Below are positions 18,539 through 27,702 of a DNA stretch of 64,000 nucleotides, piece by piece. The stretch is from assembly GCA_021325375.1 (NCBI GenBank), contig JAJPHG010000029.1, forward strand, positions 31,681 to 95,680, written 5' to 3'. The DNA is from Alphaproteobacteria bacterium. GTDB taxonomy: Bacteria > Pseudomonadota > Alphaproteobacteria > Micropepsales > Micropepsaceae. Numbering within the stretch: position 1 is the stretch's first letter; every line of letters starts with the position of its first letter. The notes under the pieces were generated by a model that made no database searches, was not told where the DNA came from, and saw only the letters and a list, made by a program, of their open reading frames with translations. Position numbers and translations under genes: made by a program.

Positions 18539-19180
18539 ATGAAAATCGCGGGTTTCAAGCTTGTCCGTGCGGCGCTCGCCGCCATGGCCGCGCTGACGCT
18601 CGCGGCCCGTCCGGCAGATTGCGCGCCGGTGAAGATCCTCGCTCTGGGAACCAGCCTGACGCAGGGCTACGGCCTGCCCCCCGGCACCGAATTCACGACC
18701 GTTCTGCAGGAAAAACTCAAATCGGCCGGGGTGGATGCGACGATCATCAATGCCGGCGTTTCGGGCGACACCTCCGCCGACGGGCTCTCGCGGCTGAACT
18801 GGTCGCTGGCCGACAATCCCAACGCCGCCATCATAGAACTCGGCTCCAATGACGCGCTGCGCGGCCTGGCGCCTGCCCAGACCGAGAAGAACCTGGCTGC
18901 CATTCTCTCGAGGTTGAAGGCCGCGCACGTCCCGGTTCTGCTCTGCGGCATGCGCGCGCCGCGCAACCTCGGCCCGGAATATGCCGCGCAGTTCGACGCG
19001 ATCTATCCCAGGCTCGCCAAACAATACGGCGTGCTCTTCTACCCGTTCATCCTGGACGGCGTCGCGCTCGATCCGAAGCTCAATCAGGCCGACGGCATTC
19101 ACCCCAACCCGGCCGGCGTGCGGATCATCGTCGGCCGCATCCTGCCGGACGTGCTGCGGCTGACCAGAAGCCGCGGTTGA
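18539..19180 (+). CDS. tesA: Arylesterase / lysophospholipase L1-like esterase (TesA)
   Basis: The 213-residue product is an SGNH/GDSL hydrolase with a signal peptide (residues 1 to about 28), so it acts in the periplasm on acyl esters or thioesters. Block I reads ALGTSLTQGYGL with catalytic S39; the usual GDSL is GTSL here. Block III is ELGSNDALRG, giving the oxyanion asparagine, and block V is ADGIHPNPAG with the catalytic aspartate and histidine. Length and order match TesA. The divergent ybbA-ybbP neighbours support the name, as the same gene arrangement occurs widely in proteobacteria. Confidence 0.9.
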   Translation: MKIAGFKLVRAALAAMAALTLAARPADCAPVKILALGTSLTQGYGLPPGTEFTTVLQEKLKSAGVDATIINAGVSGDTSADGLSRLNWSLADNPNAAIIELGSNDALRGLAPAQTEKNLAAILSRLKAAHVPVLLCGMRAPRNLGPEYAAQFDAIYPRLAKQYGVLFYPFILDGVALDPKLNQADGIHPNPAGVRIIVGRILPDVLRLTRSRG

Positions 19181-19328
19181 GCCGCTCAAGCCGCAAAAAA
19201 TCCCGTTTCCTTCATGTCCCCCTGCTCGGAACGGAGGCCGACATCGCGGAGGCATTCGCGAAAGTCCGCGCCTGCGCGGACGAGCTTGGCGATCTCAAGG
19301 ACGTGCCTGGGATTTCTGGGCCGGCCGA

Positions 19329-20213
19329 TCAGCGAGACCACCGGCTGAAATGCGCCAGCGACAGAAGGCGCTGGGTATCGGCTTCACGCGTCACCATCTC
19401 CCCGCCCTCGACATGGCCGCCCAGGTCGGACATGGCGTGCTCGAGCGCATAGCGCACCGCGAGCGACGAGGCGCGGATGGCATAGGTCGTGAGCACGACG
19501 AAGAGCGGCTTGTCGCTCAGCGCCTCGCGGCAGAGCTTCAACAGCTCGGGAAGATCGTCGAACAGCTTCCAGACCTCGCCCTTGGCGCCGCGGCCGAATT
19601 TCGGGGGATCGACGATGATCGCGTCGTATTTCTGGTCGCGTCGCGCCGCCCGCGCCATGAATTTCATCGCATCGTCGCAAATGAAGCGGATCGTCTTGCC
19701 TTCCAGCCCGGCCGCTTCCTGGTTCTCGCGCGTGTAGGTCAGCGCCTTCTTCGAGGAATCGAGATGGGTGACGTCCGCGCCGGCCCGCGCCGCGATCAAT
19801 GACGCGACACCGGTGTAGCCGAAGAGATTGATCACCCGCACCGGACTGCGCGCGCCTGCGATCTTGTCCTCGATCCAATCCCACTGCACCGCCTGCTCGG
19901 GAAAGAAGCCCAGATGGCGGAACGGCGTGCAATGGGCCCAGAACCGCAGGCCGCGATATTCCATGATCCATCGCTCTTCGACGCCGTCGCGCAGGCGCCA
20001 TTTGCCCGCGTCCTCGTCGTCGCCGCTCACGAACACGCCGTCCGCCTGCGCCCATTGGCGTTCGTCGAGGCGCGGCGTCCATAGCGCCTGCGGCTCCGGC
20101 CGCACGAACCGGTACGGCCCGAATTTCTCGAGCTTCTTGCCGTTTCCCGTGTCGAGCAGCGCGTAGTCGCTCCAGCGGCCGGCATCGAGCAGCGCGATCT
20201 TGGGAGCGTTCAT
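19329..20213 (-). CDS. Class I SAM-dependent methyltransferase (RlmI-like)
   Basis: The 294-residue product has the Rossmann methyltransferase core of the RlmI/RlmK rRNA cytosine-C5 methyltransferase branch. Motif I is VINLFGYTGVASLIAARAGA, the acidic residue follows in THLDSS, and motif IV is IIVDPPKFGRG. An N-terminal beta domain of about 100 residues (GRWSDYALLDTG to FPEQAVQWDW) precedes it. The PUA domain of classical RlmI is not obvious, so the target RNA is uncertain. ATG 20213 is the start; the frame stays open upstream (to an ATG near 20344), and a longer form cannot be excluded. It lies 149 bases after a second RNA methyltransferase gene on the same strand. Confidence 0.85.
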   Translation of the reverse strand: MNAPKIALLDAGRWSDYALLDTGNGKKLEKFGPYRFVRPEPQALWTPRLDERQWAQADGVFVSGDDEDAGKWRLRDGVEERWIMEYRGLRFWAHCTPFRHLGFFPEQAVQWDWIEDKIAGARSPVRVINLFGYTGVASLIAARAGADVTHLDSSKKALTYTRENQEAAGLEGKTIRFICDDAMKFMARAARRDQKYDAIIVDPPKFGRGAKGEVWKLFDDLPELLKLCREALSDKPLFVVLTTYAIRASSLAVRYALEHAMSDLGGHVEGGEMVTREADTQRLLSLAHFSRWSR

Positions 20214-20362
20214 GGCGTGCCCGGGGCCGGAGCCGGCATTTCGCGGACGATCTGCGAAATGGGCTGGTTCATCCATGACGCGACGATACAGAAGACGCAC
20301 GACGCTGTTCAAGGCCGTCTTCCGCAGCTCGGGCATCTCCATCGCCCCTGCCGAGTAGGCCT

Positions 20363-21169
20363 CTAAATGGCGATGTAGGGACGCCGTGTTTCGTAAAGCA
20401 CCAGCGCCGCCGCCGTGGCGAGGTTCAGCGAGTCCACGCCGCCGACCATCGGGATCTTGACGAGGCGCGAGCATGCCTGCGCCACCGGCGCGGACAGGCC
20501 CGATTGCTCCGTGCCCATCACGACGAGCGCGGGCCCCTGATAGGCGCGGCGATAGTCGGTGTCGGTGGCGACATGCGTGCCGATCGACTCGCCCGGCCAG
20601 CGCCGCATCAGTGCGAGGAAATCGTCCTGGCTCATGCGCGCGAGCGGCACGCGGAAGATCGCGCCGACCGACGCGCGCACCGCTTCGATCGCGAAGGGAT
20701 CGCAGCTTTCGCCGACGAGCACGATCACCCGCACGCCGACCGCTGCCGCCGTGCGCATGATCGTGCCCACATTGCGCGGATAGCGCGCGGATTCGAGCGC
20801 CAGCCACGTCTCGGCCGGCTCGCGCGACGGCTCGGGCGCTTCGGTCCATCGCTGCTCCAGCGCGCAGACCAAGGTTTGCGGATTGTCGCGCTCCGACACC
20901 TTGGCCAGCAGCTGGTCGGGAACGTCGAGGCATTCGGCGCCCTTCGCCAGCGCCCATTCGACAAGCGCGCGCGTGTGGGCGACCTCGATTGCGCCGCGGC
21001 CGACCAGCAGGATCTTGGGTACCCAGCCTTGTGCGCGCGCGACGTCGAGAACGCCCGCGCCTTCCGCGAGGAACAAGCCGGTCTCGCGGCGCGCTTTGCG
21101 CATCTCGAGCGAGCGGATGAGTTTGATGGTGTCGTTCTGCAGACTGGAGACTTGCCGCAGGCCCTGCAT
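20363..21169 (-). CDS. RNA 2'-O-methyltransferase, SpoU/TrmH family
   Basis: The 268-residue product belongs to the SPOUT class of knotted methyltransferases that methylate ribose in tRNA or rRNA. Residues 1 to about 100 form the substrate-binding N-terminal domain (SLQNDTIKLIRSLEMRKARR, then LFLAEGAGVL). The three SpoU motifs follow: YPRNVGTIMRTAAAVGV with the catalytic asparagine and arginine, LVVMGTEQSGL, and IPMVGGVDSLNLATAAALVL. The overall form resembles RlmB and the TsnR-like enzymes; the exact target nucleotide cannot be deduced. The 182 bases upstream, to the aminotransferase gene, hold nothing I can recognise. Confidence 0.9.
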   Translation of the reverse strand: MQGLRQVSSLQNDTIKLIRSLEMRKARRETGLFLAEGAGVLDVARAQGWVPKILLVGRGAIEVAHTRALVEWALAKGAECLDVPDQLLAKVSERDNPQTLVCALEQRWTEAPEPSREPAETWLALESARYPRNVGTIMRTAAAVGVRVIVLVGESCDPFAIEAVRASVGAIFRVPLARMSQDDFLALMRRWPGESIGTHVATDTDYRRAYQGPALVVMGTEQSGLSAPVAQACSRLVKIPMVGGVDSLNLATAAALVLYETRRPYIAI

Positions 21170-21351
21170 ATCGTCAGACCACCGTAGATGCGCACGAGTT
21201 CGAAGGACCGGCCATGGCCCTACCTAATGGCGGGTCATGGCGACGGTCAATATGCACAGGCATGAAAGCAGGGACCGAATGGCGCTGGGGCCGTCAGGGC
21301 GAGCCTTGCTCCGCGCCTTTCGGACCCTGGACCGGCGTCCTCGCGGCCCTT

Positions 21352-22725
21352 TCAGAGCCCCGCACCGGACGGCCAGCGCAGTTCCGCTTCCAGCGCGGTC
21401 AGGCCTTCCTTCAGCAAGCCCATGATTTCGCCGACCTGCACCGCCGTCGTGATCATCGGCGGACAGACGAGAAAGTGGTCGCCTTCCGCACCGCCGCGCG
21501 TGCGCCGCGCATAGAGGATCAACCCGCGCTCATAGGCCAGCTCGACCAGCCTGAGATAGGCGTTCACCTCTTTGGGCAATGGCTGCATGGTCTCGCGATC
21601 GGACACGAGCTCGAAGGCGAGCAGCAGACCCTTGCCGCGCACGTCGCCGATGATGGGATGCGCCTCTTTCAGCTTCTCCAATTCGGCCTTCAGGAGATCG
21701 CCGATCGCGGCGGCGTTGCCCATCAGGTCATGGGCGAATATCTCGTCGATGACGGCCAGTCCCGCGGCACAGGCCAGCGGGTTGCCGGCATAAGTATAGC
21801 CGTGCTGGAAGCCGCCGCTGTCGAGGACGGGCTCGACGATGCGCTCATGCGCCAGCATCGCGCCGAGCGGCACATAGCCCGCGCCCAATCCCTTGGCGAG
21901 CGCGATGATGTCGGGATTGATCCCCCAATGCTCGGCGGCGAGATATTTTCCCGTGCGACCCGCGCCCGTCATCACCTCGTCATAGATGAGAAGGATGCCG
22001 AACTCGTCGCAGATCTCGCGGATGCGCGGATAATATGTGTCCGGCGCCACCAGCGCGCCGGTCGACGCGCCGCCGATCGGCTCCATGATGAAGGCGAGCA
22101 CCGTCTCGGGTCCCAGCTCCAAGATCTTGTCGCGCAGCATGTCGGCATAGCGGATGCCGCGCTCCGCGTCGCTGAGATTGTCGCGGTCGAGATAGCAGCG
22201 CGGCGCCGGGATCTTCGGCATCCCGCGCAGCATCGGCGTGAAGGGCTCGTTCAGCGGGCCGTATCCCGTCACCGCCAGCGCGCCGAAGGTCGAGCCGTGA
22301 TAGGACGGCATGCGCGATATCACGCGCCAGCGCGCGCCCTCGCCGATCGCGACCACGTGCTGACGCGCGAGCTTGAGGCAGCTCTCGACCGCTTCCGATC
22401 CGCCGGAGACGAAGAACACCTTATTGTGGCCCTCCGGCGCCAGATGCGCGAGTTGCGTCGCCAGCCGCTCCGCCGGCTCGTTCTCGAAATGCAGCCGATA
22501 GCCGAACGTGGCGCGCTCCATCTGCCGGCGCATCGCGTCCAGCACGCGCGGGTTGCTGTGGCCGATATTGGAGACCATCGCGCCGCTGGAGCCGTCGATA
22601 TAGCGCTTGCCGTCGATGTCCCACAGATAGATGCCTTCCGCGCGGTCGAGCAGCGGCCGGCGCGAGCGCGATTGATAGAACAGGTTCGAAGTCTGTCCGG
22701 GATGCCAGTCTGCGCCGCCGCCCAT
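21352..22725 (-). CDS. Class III (omega) aminotransferase, PLP-dependent
   Basis: The 457-residue product is a fold-type I aminotransferase of class III. Visible motifs are VSGGSEAVESCLKLAR (cofactor phosphate binding), LAFIMEPIGGASTGA, LIYDEVMTGAGRTGK with the aspartate that contacts the pyridine nitrogen, and IIALAKGLGAGYVPLGA with the Schiff-base lysine. Such enzymes move amino groups between omega-amino acids or amines and keto acids; the substrate is not predictable here. The ATG at 22725 (MGGGADWHPGQ) is the best start, as the open frame upstream lacks family character and runs over the divergent GNAT gene. Confidence 0.9.
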   Translation of the reverse strand: MGGGADWHPGQTSNLFYQSRSRRPLLDRAEGIYLWDIDGKRYIDGSSGAMVSNIGHSNPRVLDAMRRQMERATFGYRLHFENEPAERLATQLAHLAPEGHNKVFFVSGGSEAVESCLKLARQHVVAIGEGARWRVISRMPSYHGSTFGALAVTGYGPLNEPFTPMLRGMPKIPAPRCYLDRDNLSDAERGIRYADMLRDKILELGPETVLAFIMEPIGGASTGALVAPDTYYPRIREICDEFGILLIYDEVMTGAGRTGKYLAAEHWGINPDIIALAKGLGAGYVPLGAMLAHERIVEPVLDSGGFQHGYTYAGNPLACAAGLAVIDEIFAHDLMGNAAAIGDLLKAELEKLKEAHPIIGDVRGKGLLLAFELVSDRETMQPLPKEVNAYLRLVELAYERGLILYARRTRGGAEGDHFLVCPPMITTAVQVGEIMGLLKEGLTALEAELRWPSGAGL

Positions 22726-22806
22726 GAGGTGAATGCCCCGCGATATCGAAGTGGCAAGATAGCCGGAAAGATGGGAAACTTCATCGTCGGCGGATGGGGA
22801 TATTCG

Positions 22807-23304
22807 ATGGGCGGCAATCCGAAAGCGGACGGCATCGTCATCGCACGCGCGACGCGCGAAGACGCGCCGGCGATCCATACCCTGCTGCGCGCGCTGAGCC
22901 GGGCGCTCGACCGGCCGCATGACGTGCGAAGCACGCCCGACGACATCGCGCGCTACGGCTTCGGACCCTCTCCCGTCTTCGAAACCGTGCTGGCAAGACG
23001 CGGCGGAACGCCGGTCGGGCTCGCCCTGTTCTTCTACGAGTTCTCAACCTGGCGCGGCTGTCCGGGCGTCTATATCCAGGACCTCTATGTCGACGACGAG
23101 CTGCGCGGCAGCGGATTGGGGCGAAGGCTTCTCGCCGCCGTAGCAGTGCATGCGACCGAGCGCGAAGCCACCTACATGCGGCTCTCGGTGGATGTCGGCA
23201 ATGACGAGGGGCTCGGCTTCTATGGACGCCTCGGCTTCACGGCACCGAACGAGCAGACGCTCGTGCTGGAGGGCGCGCATTTCTCGACGCTGGCGAAGCT
23301 ATGA
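22807..23304 (+). CDS. GNAT family N-acetyltransferase
   Basis: The 165-residue product has the GNAT fold: an N-terminal strand-helix (IVIARATREDAPAIHTLLRAL), the acetyl-CoA binding motif A in YIQDLYVDDELRGSGLGRRL (the R/Q-x-x-G-x-G/A pyrophosphate loop) and a C-terminal GLGFYGRLGFT motif B. The ATG at 22807 has GATGGGGA six bases before it; an in-frame ATG at 22771 would add twelve residues. Its stop overlaps the ATG of the next gene (ATGA), so it is translationally coupled to the exported hydrolase. The acceptor is unknown. Confidence 0.85.
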   Translation: MGGNPKADGIVIARATREDAPAIHTLLRALSRALDRPHDVRSTPDDIARYGFGPSPVFETVLARRGGTPVGLALFFYEFSTWRGCPGVYIQDLYVDDELRGSGLGRRLLAAVAVHATEREATYMRLSVDVGNDEGLGFYGRLGFTAPNEQTLVLEGAHFSTLAKL

Positions 23305-25832
23305 GAGCGGTTCTCGCGGCGCTGGCAGCCTTTGTTTGCTCGACCGCGCTCGCGGATCGCGCGCCGGTGCTGAAGCAGATCAAAGTCCCGCACGACTACT
23401 ACTATCGCGAAATGTACCTGCCGCAGCTCACCAGCGGGCCGAGCGCCGCCGCGTGGTCGCCGGACGGCCGATCGCTCGTCTATTCCATGGCCGGCAGCCT
23501 GTGGCGACAGCGCATAGACTCCACGACCGCCGAAGAACTCACCACCGGGCCCGGCTACGATTATCAGCCGGACTGGTCGCCCGACGGCAACACCGTCGTG
23601 TTCGTCCGATACCTGCACGATGCGATGGAGTTGTGCGCGCTCGATCTGAAGAGCGGCGCGGTAACGCAATGGACGCATGGCGGCGACGTCAATCTTGAGC
23701 CGCGCTGGTCGCCGGACGGCAAGCACATCGCCTTCGTGTCGACCAAAGGTACGGGCCATTTCCACATCTTCATCGGTAAGCCGGCGCAGGCCGGTTTCAC
23801 CGCCGCGCCATGGTCGAAGGAGCGCAAGAGCAGGATCGCGCGATACTACTACAGCCCCTTCGATCAGCAATTGAGCCCGGCCTGGTCGCCCGACGGGCAC
23901 GCGCTCGTCTATGTCGACAATCCCGAGACCGGATACGGCAGCGGCTCGCTGTGGCGGCGACAGATCGACAAGCGAACGCCCGCGCACCTGCTGCATCGCG
24001 AGGAGACGAACTGGAAAGCCGCGCCTGACTGGTCACCGGACGGCAAGCGCGTGATCTTCTCGTCCTATGCCGGGCGGCAATCGAACCAGCTCTGGACCGT
24101 AACGGAAACGGGCGACGACTATCCGTTGCCGCTCACCTTCGGCGGGGACGACACGACGCGGCCGCGCTGGTCGCCGGATGCGAGCCGCATCGCCTATATC
24201 TCGAACCGCAACAAGAACACCGAGATCTGGATCCAGGATGCGATCGGCGGCGCGCGCCGCAAGCTGGACGTCGCGCAACGCATCTACAAGCACGCGATGG
24301 GCACGCTGGAGCTTTCGATCGTCGACGAAAGCGGTAAGCCGGTTCCGGCTCGCATCGCGATATTGGGAAGCGACGGCCGCTCCTACGCGCCGGATGCTGC
24401 CAATGTGCGCGGAGACGATTCCTTCGACCGCTCCGCCCAGGAATTCGAGACGCACTATTTCCAGACCGCGGCAGCGCCCGTGCGCGTCACGCTTCTCACC
24501 GGGAGGGCGTCCGTCACCGTCTGGTATGGCGACGAGCACGCGATCGCGCGCATGAGCGCCGATATCGCCGCGGACAAGACGGATGCGTTGAAGATCACTG
24601 TGCACAAGCTCGACCTGCCCGCCTCCTTCGCAGCCTGGCGCAGCGCCGACGTGCATGTGCACATGAACTACGGCGGCACCTATCGCACCGAGCCGAAGGA
24701 CCTCGTGGCGCAGGCGAAGGCCGAGGACCTCGATCTCATCTTCGACCTTCTGGTGAACAAGGAGCAGCGCGTTCCCGACATCGCTTATTTCTCTGGCGTG
24801 CCGGACGCGGCTTCGACGCCGGAGGTGCTCTTGGCCCATTCGCAGGAATATCATTCGAGCTATTGGGGGCATCTGGGCATCCTGGCCCTCGACGATCACT
24901 ACATCGTGCCGGGCTATGCCGGTTATCCGTATACCGGCTCGGCGAGTCTCTATCCCGACAACGCCGCGGTCGCCGATCTCGCCCACGCGCAGAACGCGCT
25001 TGTCGGCTACGTCCATCCGTTCGACGTAGCGCCAGATCCAGACCACGACGCCGTCATCACCGACGAGCTTCCCATCGATGTGGCGCTCGGCAAGGTCGAC
25101 TATTACGAGGTCGTCGGCTTCAGCAATCATCGCGAAAGTGCGTCGATCTGGTACCGCCTGCTCAATTGCGGCTTCCGCCTGCCCGCCGCCGCGGGCACGG
25201 ATGCGATGACGAATTACGCCTCGCTGCGCGGCCCCGTCGGGCTGGCGCGCGTCTATGTGCTGCCCGATGCGTCCGCGGACGGAAGTCCCGCGGCGCGCGA
25301 AAAGGCGTGGCTCGCGGGACTGAAAGCCGGACGCAGCATGGCGACGAACGGACCGCTGCTCGGCTTTATGGTCGACGACAAGCCGCCCGGCAGCGAGATC
25401 GACCTGCCGCAGGGCGGCGGCGAGGTCGCCTATAGCGGCTGGCTGCGCTCGCTGACCGGCATCGATCACCTGGAGGTCGTGCTGAACGGAAAGATCGTGA
25501 GCTCGGTCGCGCTCGCGGGAGACCGCACGACGGCCGACCTCGCGGGCCATATCCGGATCGGCGAAAGCGGCTGGCTGCTGCTGCGCGCCTGGAACGAGCA
25601 TGCGACGCCGGTCGTATTCGATCTATATCCCTATGCCACCACCAATCCGGTGTTCGTCACCGTCGGCGGCAAACCCACTCGATCGAGGACCGACGCCGAA
25701 TTCTTCCTCAAATGGATCGACAAGGTGAAAGCGTCCGCGGCGGCCAACCGCGATTACAACAGCGCGTCCGAACGCGATGCGGTGATGCGCCACATCGACG
25801 ACGCGCGGCGCGTCTTCGAAGAGCGGCGCTAG
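23301..25832 (+). CDS. Exported beta-propeller / CehA-McbA-type metallohydrolase
   Basis: The 843-residue product has a signal peptide (residues 1 to about 18), then a TolB-like PD40 propeller with repeated WSPDG motifs (for example AAWSPDGRSLVY, PDWSPDGNTVVF and PRWSPDGKHIAF) to about residue 330. A short beta domain follows. From about residue 445 there is a PHP-like hydrolase region of the CehA/McbA family, beginning SADVHVHMNYGG with its HxH metal ligands and continuing with DLIFDLLVNKEQRVPDIAYF. Characterised relatives hydrolyse carbamate-type ester bonds, but most natural substrates are unknown. It is coupled by a four-base overlap to the GNAT gene and overlaps the converging flavoprotein gene by four bases. 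Confidence 0.85.
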   Translation: MRAVLAALAAFVCSTALADRAPVLKQIKVPHDYYYREMYLPQLTSGPSAAAWSPDGRSLVYSMAGSLWRQRIDSTTAEELTTGPGYDYQPDWSPDGNTVVFVRYLHDAMELCALDLKSGAVTQWTHGGDVNLEPRWSPDGKHIAFVSTKGTGHFHIFIGKPAQAGFTAAPWSKERKSRIARYYYSPFDQQLSPAWSPDGHALVYVDNPETGYGSGSLWRRQIDKRTPAHLLHREETNWKAAPDWSPDGKRVIFSSYAGRQSNQLWTVTETGDDYPLPLTFGGDDTTRPRWSPDASRIAYISNRNKNTEIWIQDAIGGARRKLDVAQRIYKHAMGTLELSIVDESGKPVPARIAILGSDGRSYAPDAANVRGDDSFDRSAQEFETHYFQTAAAPVRVTLLTGRASVTVWYGDEHAIARMSADIAADKTDALKITVHKLDLPASFAAWRSADVHVHMNYGGTYRTEPKDLVAQAKAEDLDLIFDLLVNKEQRVPDIAYFSGVPDAASTPEVLLAHSQEYHSSYWGHLGILALDDHYIVPGYAGYPYTGSASLYPDNAAVADLAHAQNALVGYVHPFDVAPDPDHDAVITDELPIDVALGKVDYYEVVGFSNHRESASIWYRLLNCGFRLPAAAGTDAMTNYASLRGPVGLARVYVLPDASADGSPAAREKAWLAGLKAGRSMATNGPLLGFMVDDKPPGSEIDLPQGGGEVAYSGWLRSLTGIDHLEVVLNGKIVSSVALAGDRTTADLAGHIRIGESGWLLLRAWNEHATPVVFDLYPYATTNPVFVTVGGKPTRSRTDAEFFLKWIDKVKASAAANRDYNSASERDAVMRHIDDARRVFEERR

Positions 25833-27448
25833 GCCGCCTTCGGCACGCGGCCGCGGCGGAAGTCGCGGATGATCTCGCGCGCGGCATTGTGGCCGGGAAG
25901 ACCGCTCACCCCGCCGCCCGGATGGGTCGAGGCGCCGCACATATAGAGTCCCTTGAGCGGTCCGCGATAATCGCCGTGTCCGAGCACCGGGCGCGCGCTG
26001 TAGAGCTGGTCGAGGCTGAGCTGGCCGTGGAAGATATCGCCGCCGGTGAGCGCGAGCTTGCGCTCCATGTCGAGCGGCGACAGGATCATCCGCCCGACCA
26101 CCGAGGCGCGGAAATTCGGCGCGTGGCGCGTCATCGTGTCGATGACGAGATCGGCGACCTCCTCGCGACGGTCGTCCCAGCTCGCGCCATTGGGAAGGAC
26201 CGGCGCGACGTGCTGGCAGAACAGGCTCGCGACATGCCGGCCCTGCGGCGCCAGGCTGTCGTCCAGCACGCTCTGGATATGCATCTCGATCACCGGCCTG
26301 CGCGCCCAGCCGTGACGGCGCGCATCGGCATGGGCCTCGTCGAGATAGCCGAGCGACGGCGCGATCATGATGCTGCCGCCGTGATGGTCCATCGTGTCCG
26401 TGCTCGGCCGGGCGGTGAAGTTGGGAAGCTCCGACAGGGCGACGTTCATGCGGAACGTCCCCGATCCGCATTTGTAGTTGCGGATGCGCTCCATGAAGTC
26501 ATCGGGCAGCGCCCCGACCGGGATGAGACCGCCATAGAGCAGCTTGGGATTGATGTTCGAGACGATTGCGCGGCCGCGGACGCTCGAGCCGTCCTCCAGC
26601 ACGACGCCGCTCGTCTTTCCCTTGTCCAGCAGGACTTCCCGCACCGCGTTGCCGACGCGGATATCGACGCCTGCCTCGCCGCAGGCCTTCGCCATGGCCT
26701 GCGTGATCGCGCCCATGCCGCCGATGGCGTGGCCCCATGCGCCCTTGATGCCGTTCACCTCGCCGAAGACGTGATGCAGCAGGACATAGGCCGTGCCGGG
26801 CGCATAGGGGCTGGCATAGGCGCCGGTGATGGCGTCGAAGCCGAGCAGGCCCTTGAGCGCATCGGTCTCGAACCAGGAATCCAGGATGTCGCCCGCGCTT
26901 TTGGCGAAGAAGTCGAGGAGGTCGCGCTGACCTTCGATCCTCAAGCTCCGCACGCGGTTGCCTAAGGTCAGCGCGGTCAGGAGATCGCGGACGCCGCCGC
27001 CGACGTTCGGCGGCGTCTGCATCAGCATCGAGCGCAACAGGTCGACCATCCTGTCGAGGCGGTCGTGATAGGCCGCAAGCGCCTGCGCGTCGCGGGCGGA
27101 GAACTTCGAGACCTCGCGGAAGGTGCGTTCCGCGTCGCGGTCGACGATCAGGTAGCGCTCGTCGTCGAGCGGCGCGAAGTAGGAGATGTGGCGCAGCACG
27201 ACCTTGAGCCCATGGCGCGCCAGCTCCATGTCGTGGATGATCTTCGGATCAAGCAGGCTCACCGAATAGCTGGCGACGGAATTGCGGAAGCCGGGAAAGA
27301 ACTCCTCGGTGATCGCGGCGCCGCCGACGATGCCACGGCGTTCCAGAACGCAGACCTTCAAGCCCGCTTTCGCGAGATAGTAGGCGCAGGTCAGGCCGTT
27401 ATGGCCGCCTCCGATCAGGACCGCGTCATAAGAGTGCTGCGAGGCCAT
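25829..27448 (-). CDS. FAD-dependent oxidoreductase, PYROXD2/phytoene desaturase-like
   Basis: The 539-residue product carries the dinucleotide-binding motif YDAVLIGGGHNGLTCAYYLA (GGGHNG at 13-18), the FAD motif CVLERRGIVGGAAITEEFFPG and a C-terminal GLYMCGASTHPGGGVSGLPG that closes the FAD site. This is the CrtI/PYROXD2-like group; related bacterial proteins occur outside carotenoid clusters, and no other carotenoid genes are here, so the substrate is unknown. ATG 27448 places the GxGxxG motif ten residues from the N-terminus as in relatives; a GTG at 27508 would add an arginine-rich leader. It is divergent from the injection-system operon across 254 bases. Confidence 0.88.
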   Translation of the reverse strand: MASQHSYDAVLIGGGHNGLTCAYYLAKAGLKVCVLERRGIVGGAAITEEFFPGFRNSVASYSVSLLDPKIIHDMELARHGLKVVLRHISYFAPLDDERYLIVDRDAERTFREVSKFSARDAQALAAYHDRLDRMVDLLRSMLMQTPPNVGGGVRDLLTALTLGNRVRSLRIEGQRDLLDFFAKSAGDILDSWFETDALKGLLGFDAITGAYASPYAPGTAYVLLHHVFGEVNGIKGAWGHAIGGMGAITQAMAKACGEAGVDIRVGNAVREVLLDKGKTSGVVLEDGSSVRGRAIVSNINPKLLYGGLIPVGALPDDFMERIRNYKCGSGTFRMNVALSELPNFTARPSTDTMDHHGGSIMIAPSLGYLDEAHADARRHGWARRPVIEMHIQSVLDDSLAPQGRHVASLFCQHVAPVLPNGASWDDRREEVADLVIDTMTRHAPNFRASVVGRMILSPLDMERKLALTGGDIFHGQLSLDQLYSARPVLGHGDYRGPLKGLYMCGASTHPGGGVSGLPGHNAAREIIRDFRRGRVPKAA

Positions 27449-27579
27449 GCGATGTTCCGCGTTGCGACCCGTCAGTTTGGACCGAAACGGTGGCCGTGTC
27501 TTCGACACCGGGCATCCCCGATGCGCACCGTTGCGCGTTTCCGCGAGATGAAGGGGCGTGTGGCCAATATTTCACGCAT

Positions 27580-27660
27580 ACAACCTTAGCAATTGTAAAA
27601 TACAACTCGCCATGTGATAGAATATGTGCTTACCATAATTCGGGAAAAAGATTTGCGGGG
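27580..27660 (+). promoter_or_regulatory. AT-rich control region of the injection-system operon with a 13-bp palindrome
   Basis: The 254 bases between the flavoprotein and the first injection-system gene hold no gene. An island at about 27580-27650 is far more AT-rich than its surroundings. It contains the perfect inverted repeat TTGTA-AAA-TACAA (27593-27605), followed by TAGAAT at 27618-27623 and CATAAT at 27634-27639, either of which could be a -10 box. No -35 box with ideal spacing is clear. The operator reading of the palindrome is a guess. Confidence 0.4.
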
Positions 27661-27702
27661 CTTTCGGCGTGCTTAGGGGCTCTGGTCCAACGCAGGAACG
27701 GC

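Noticed and set aside
19177..19452. Possible 91-residue gene overlapping the end of tesA
   Set aside because: Its second half lies over the methyltransferase gene on the other strand and its composition is shadow-like; no ribosome binding site or family match.
20214..20362. Small gene or N-terminal extension between the two RNA methyltransferase genes
   Set aside because: The in-frame extension (from an ATG near 20344) has no counterpart I know in the family, and other frames are closed by stops or lack a start.
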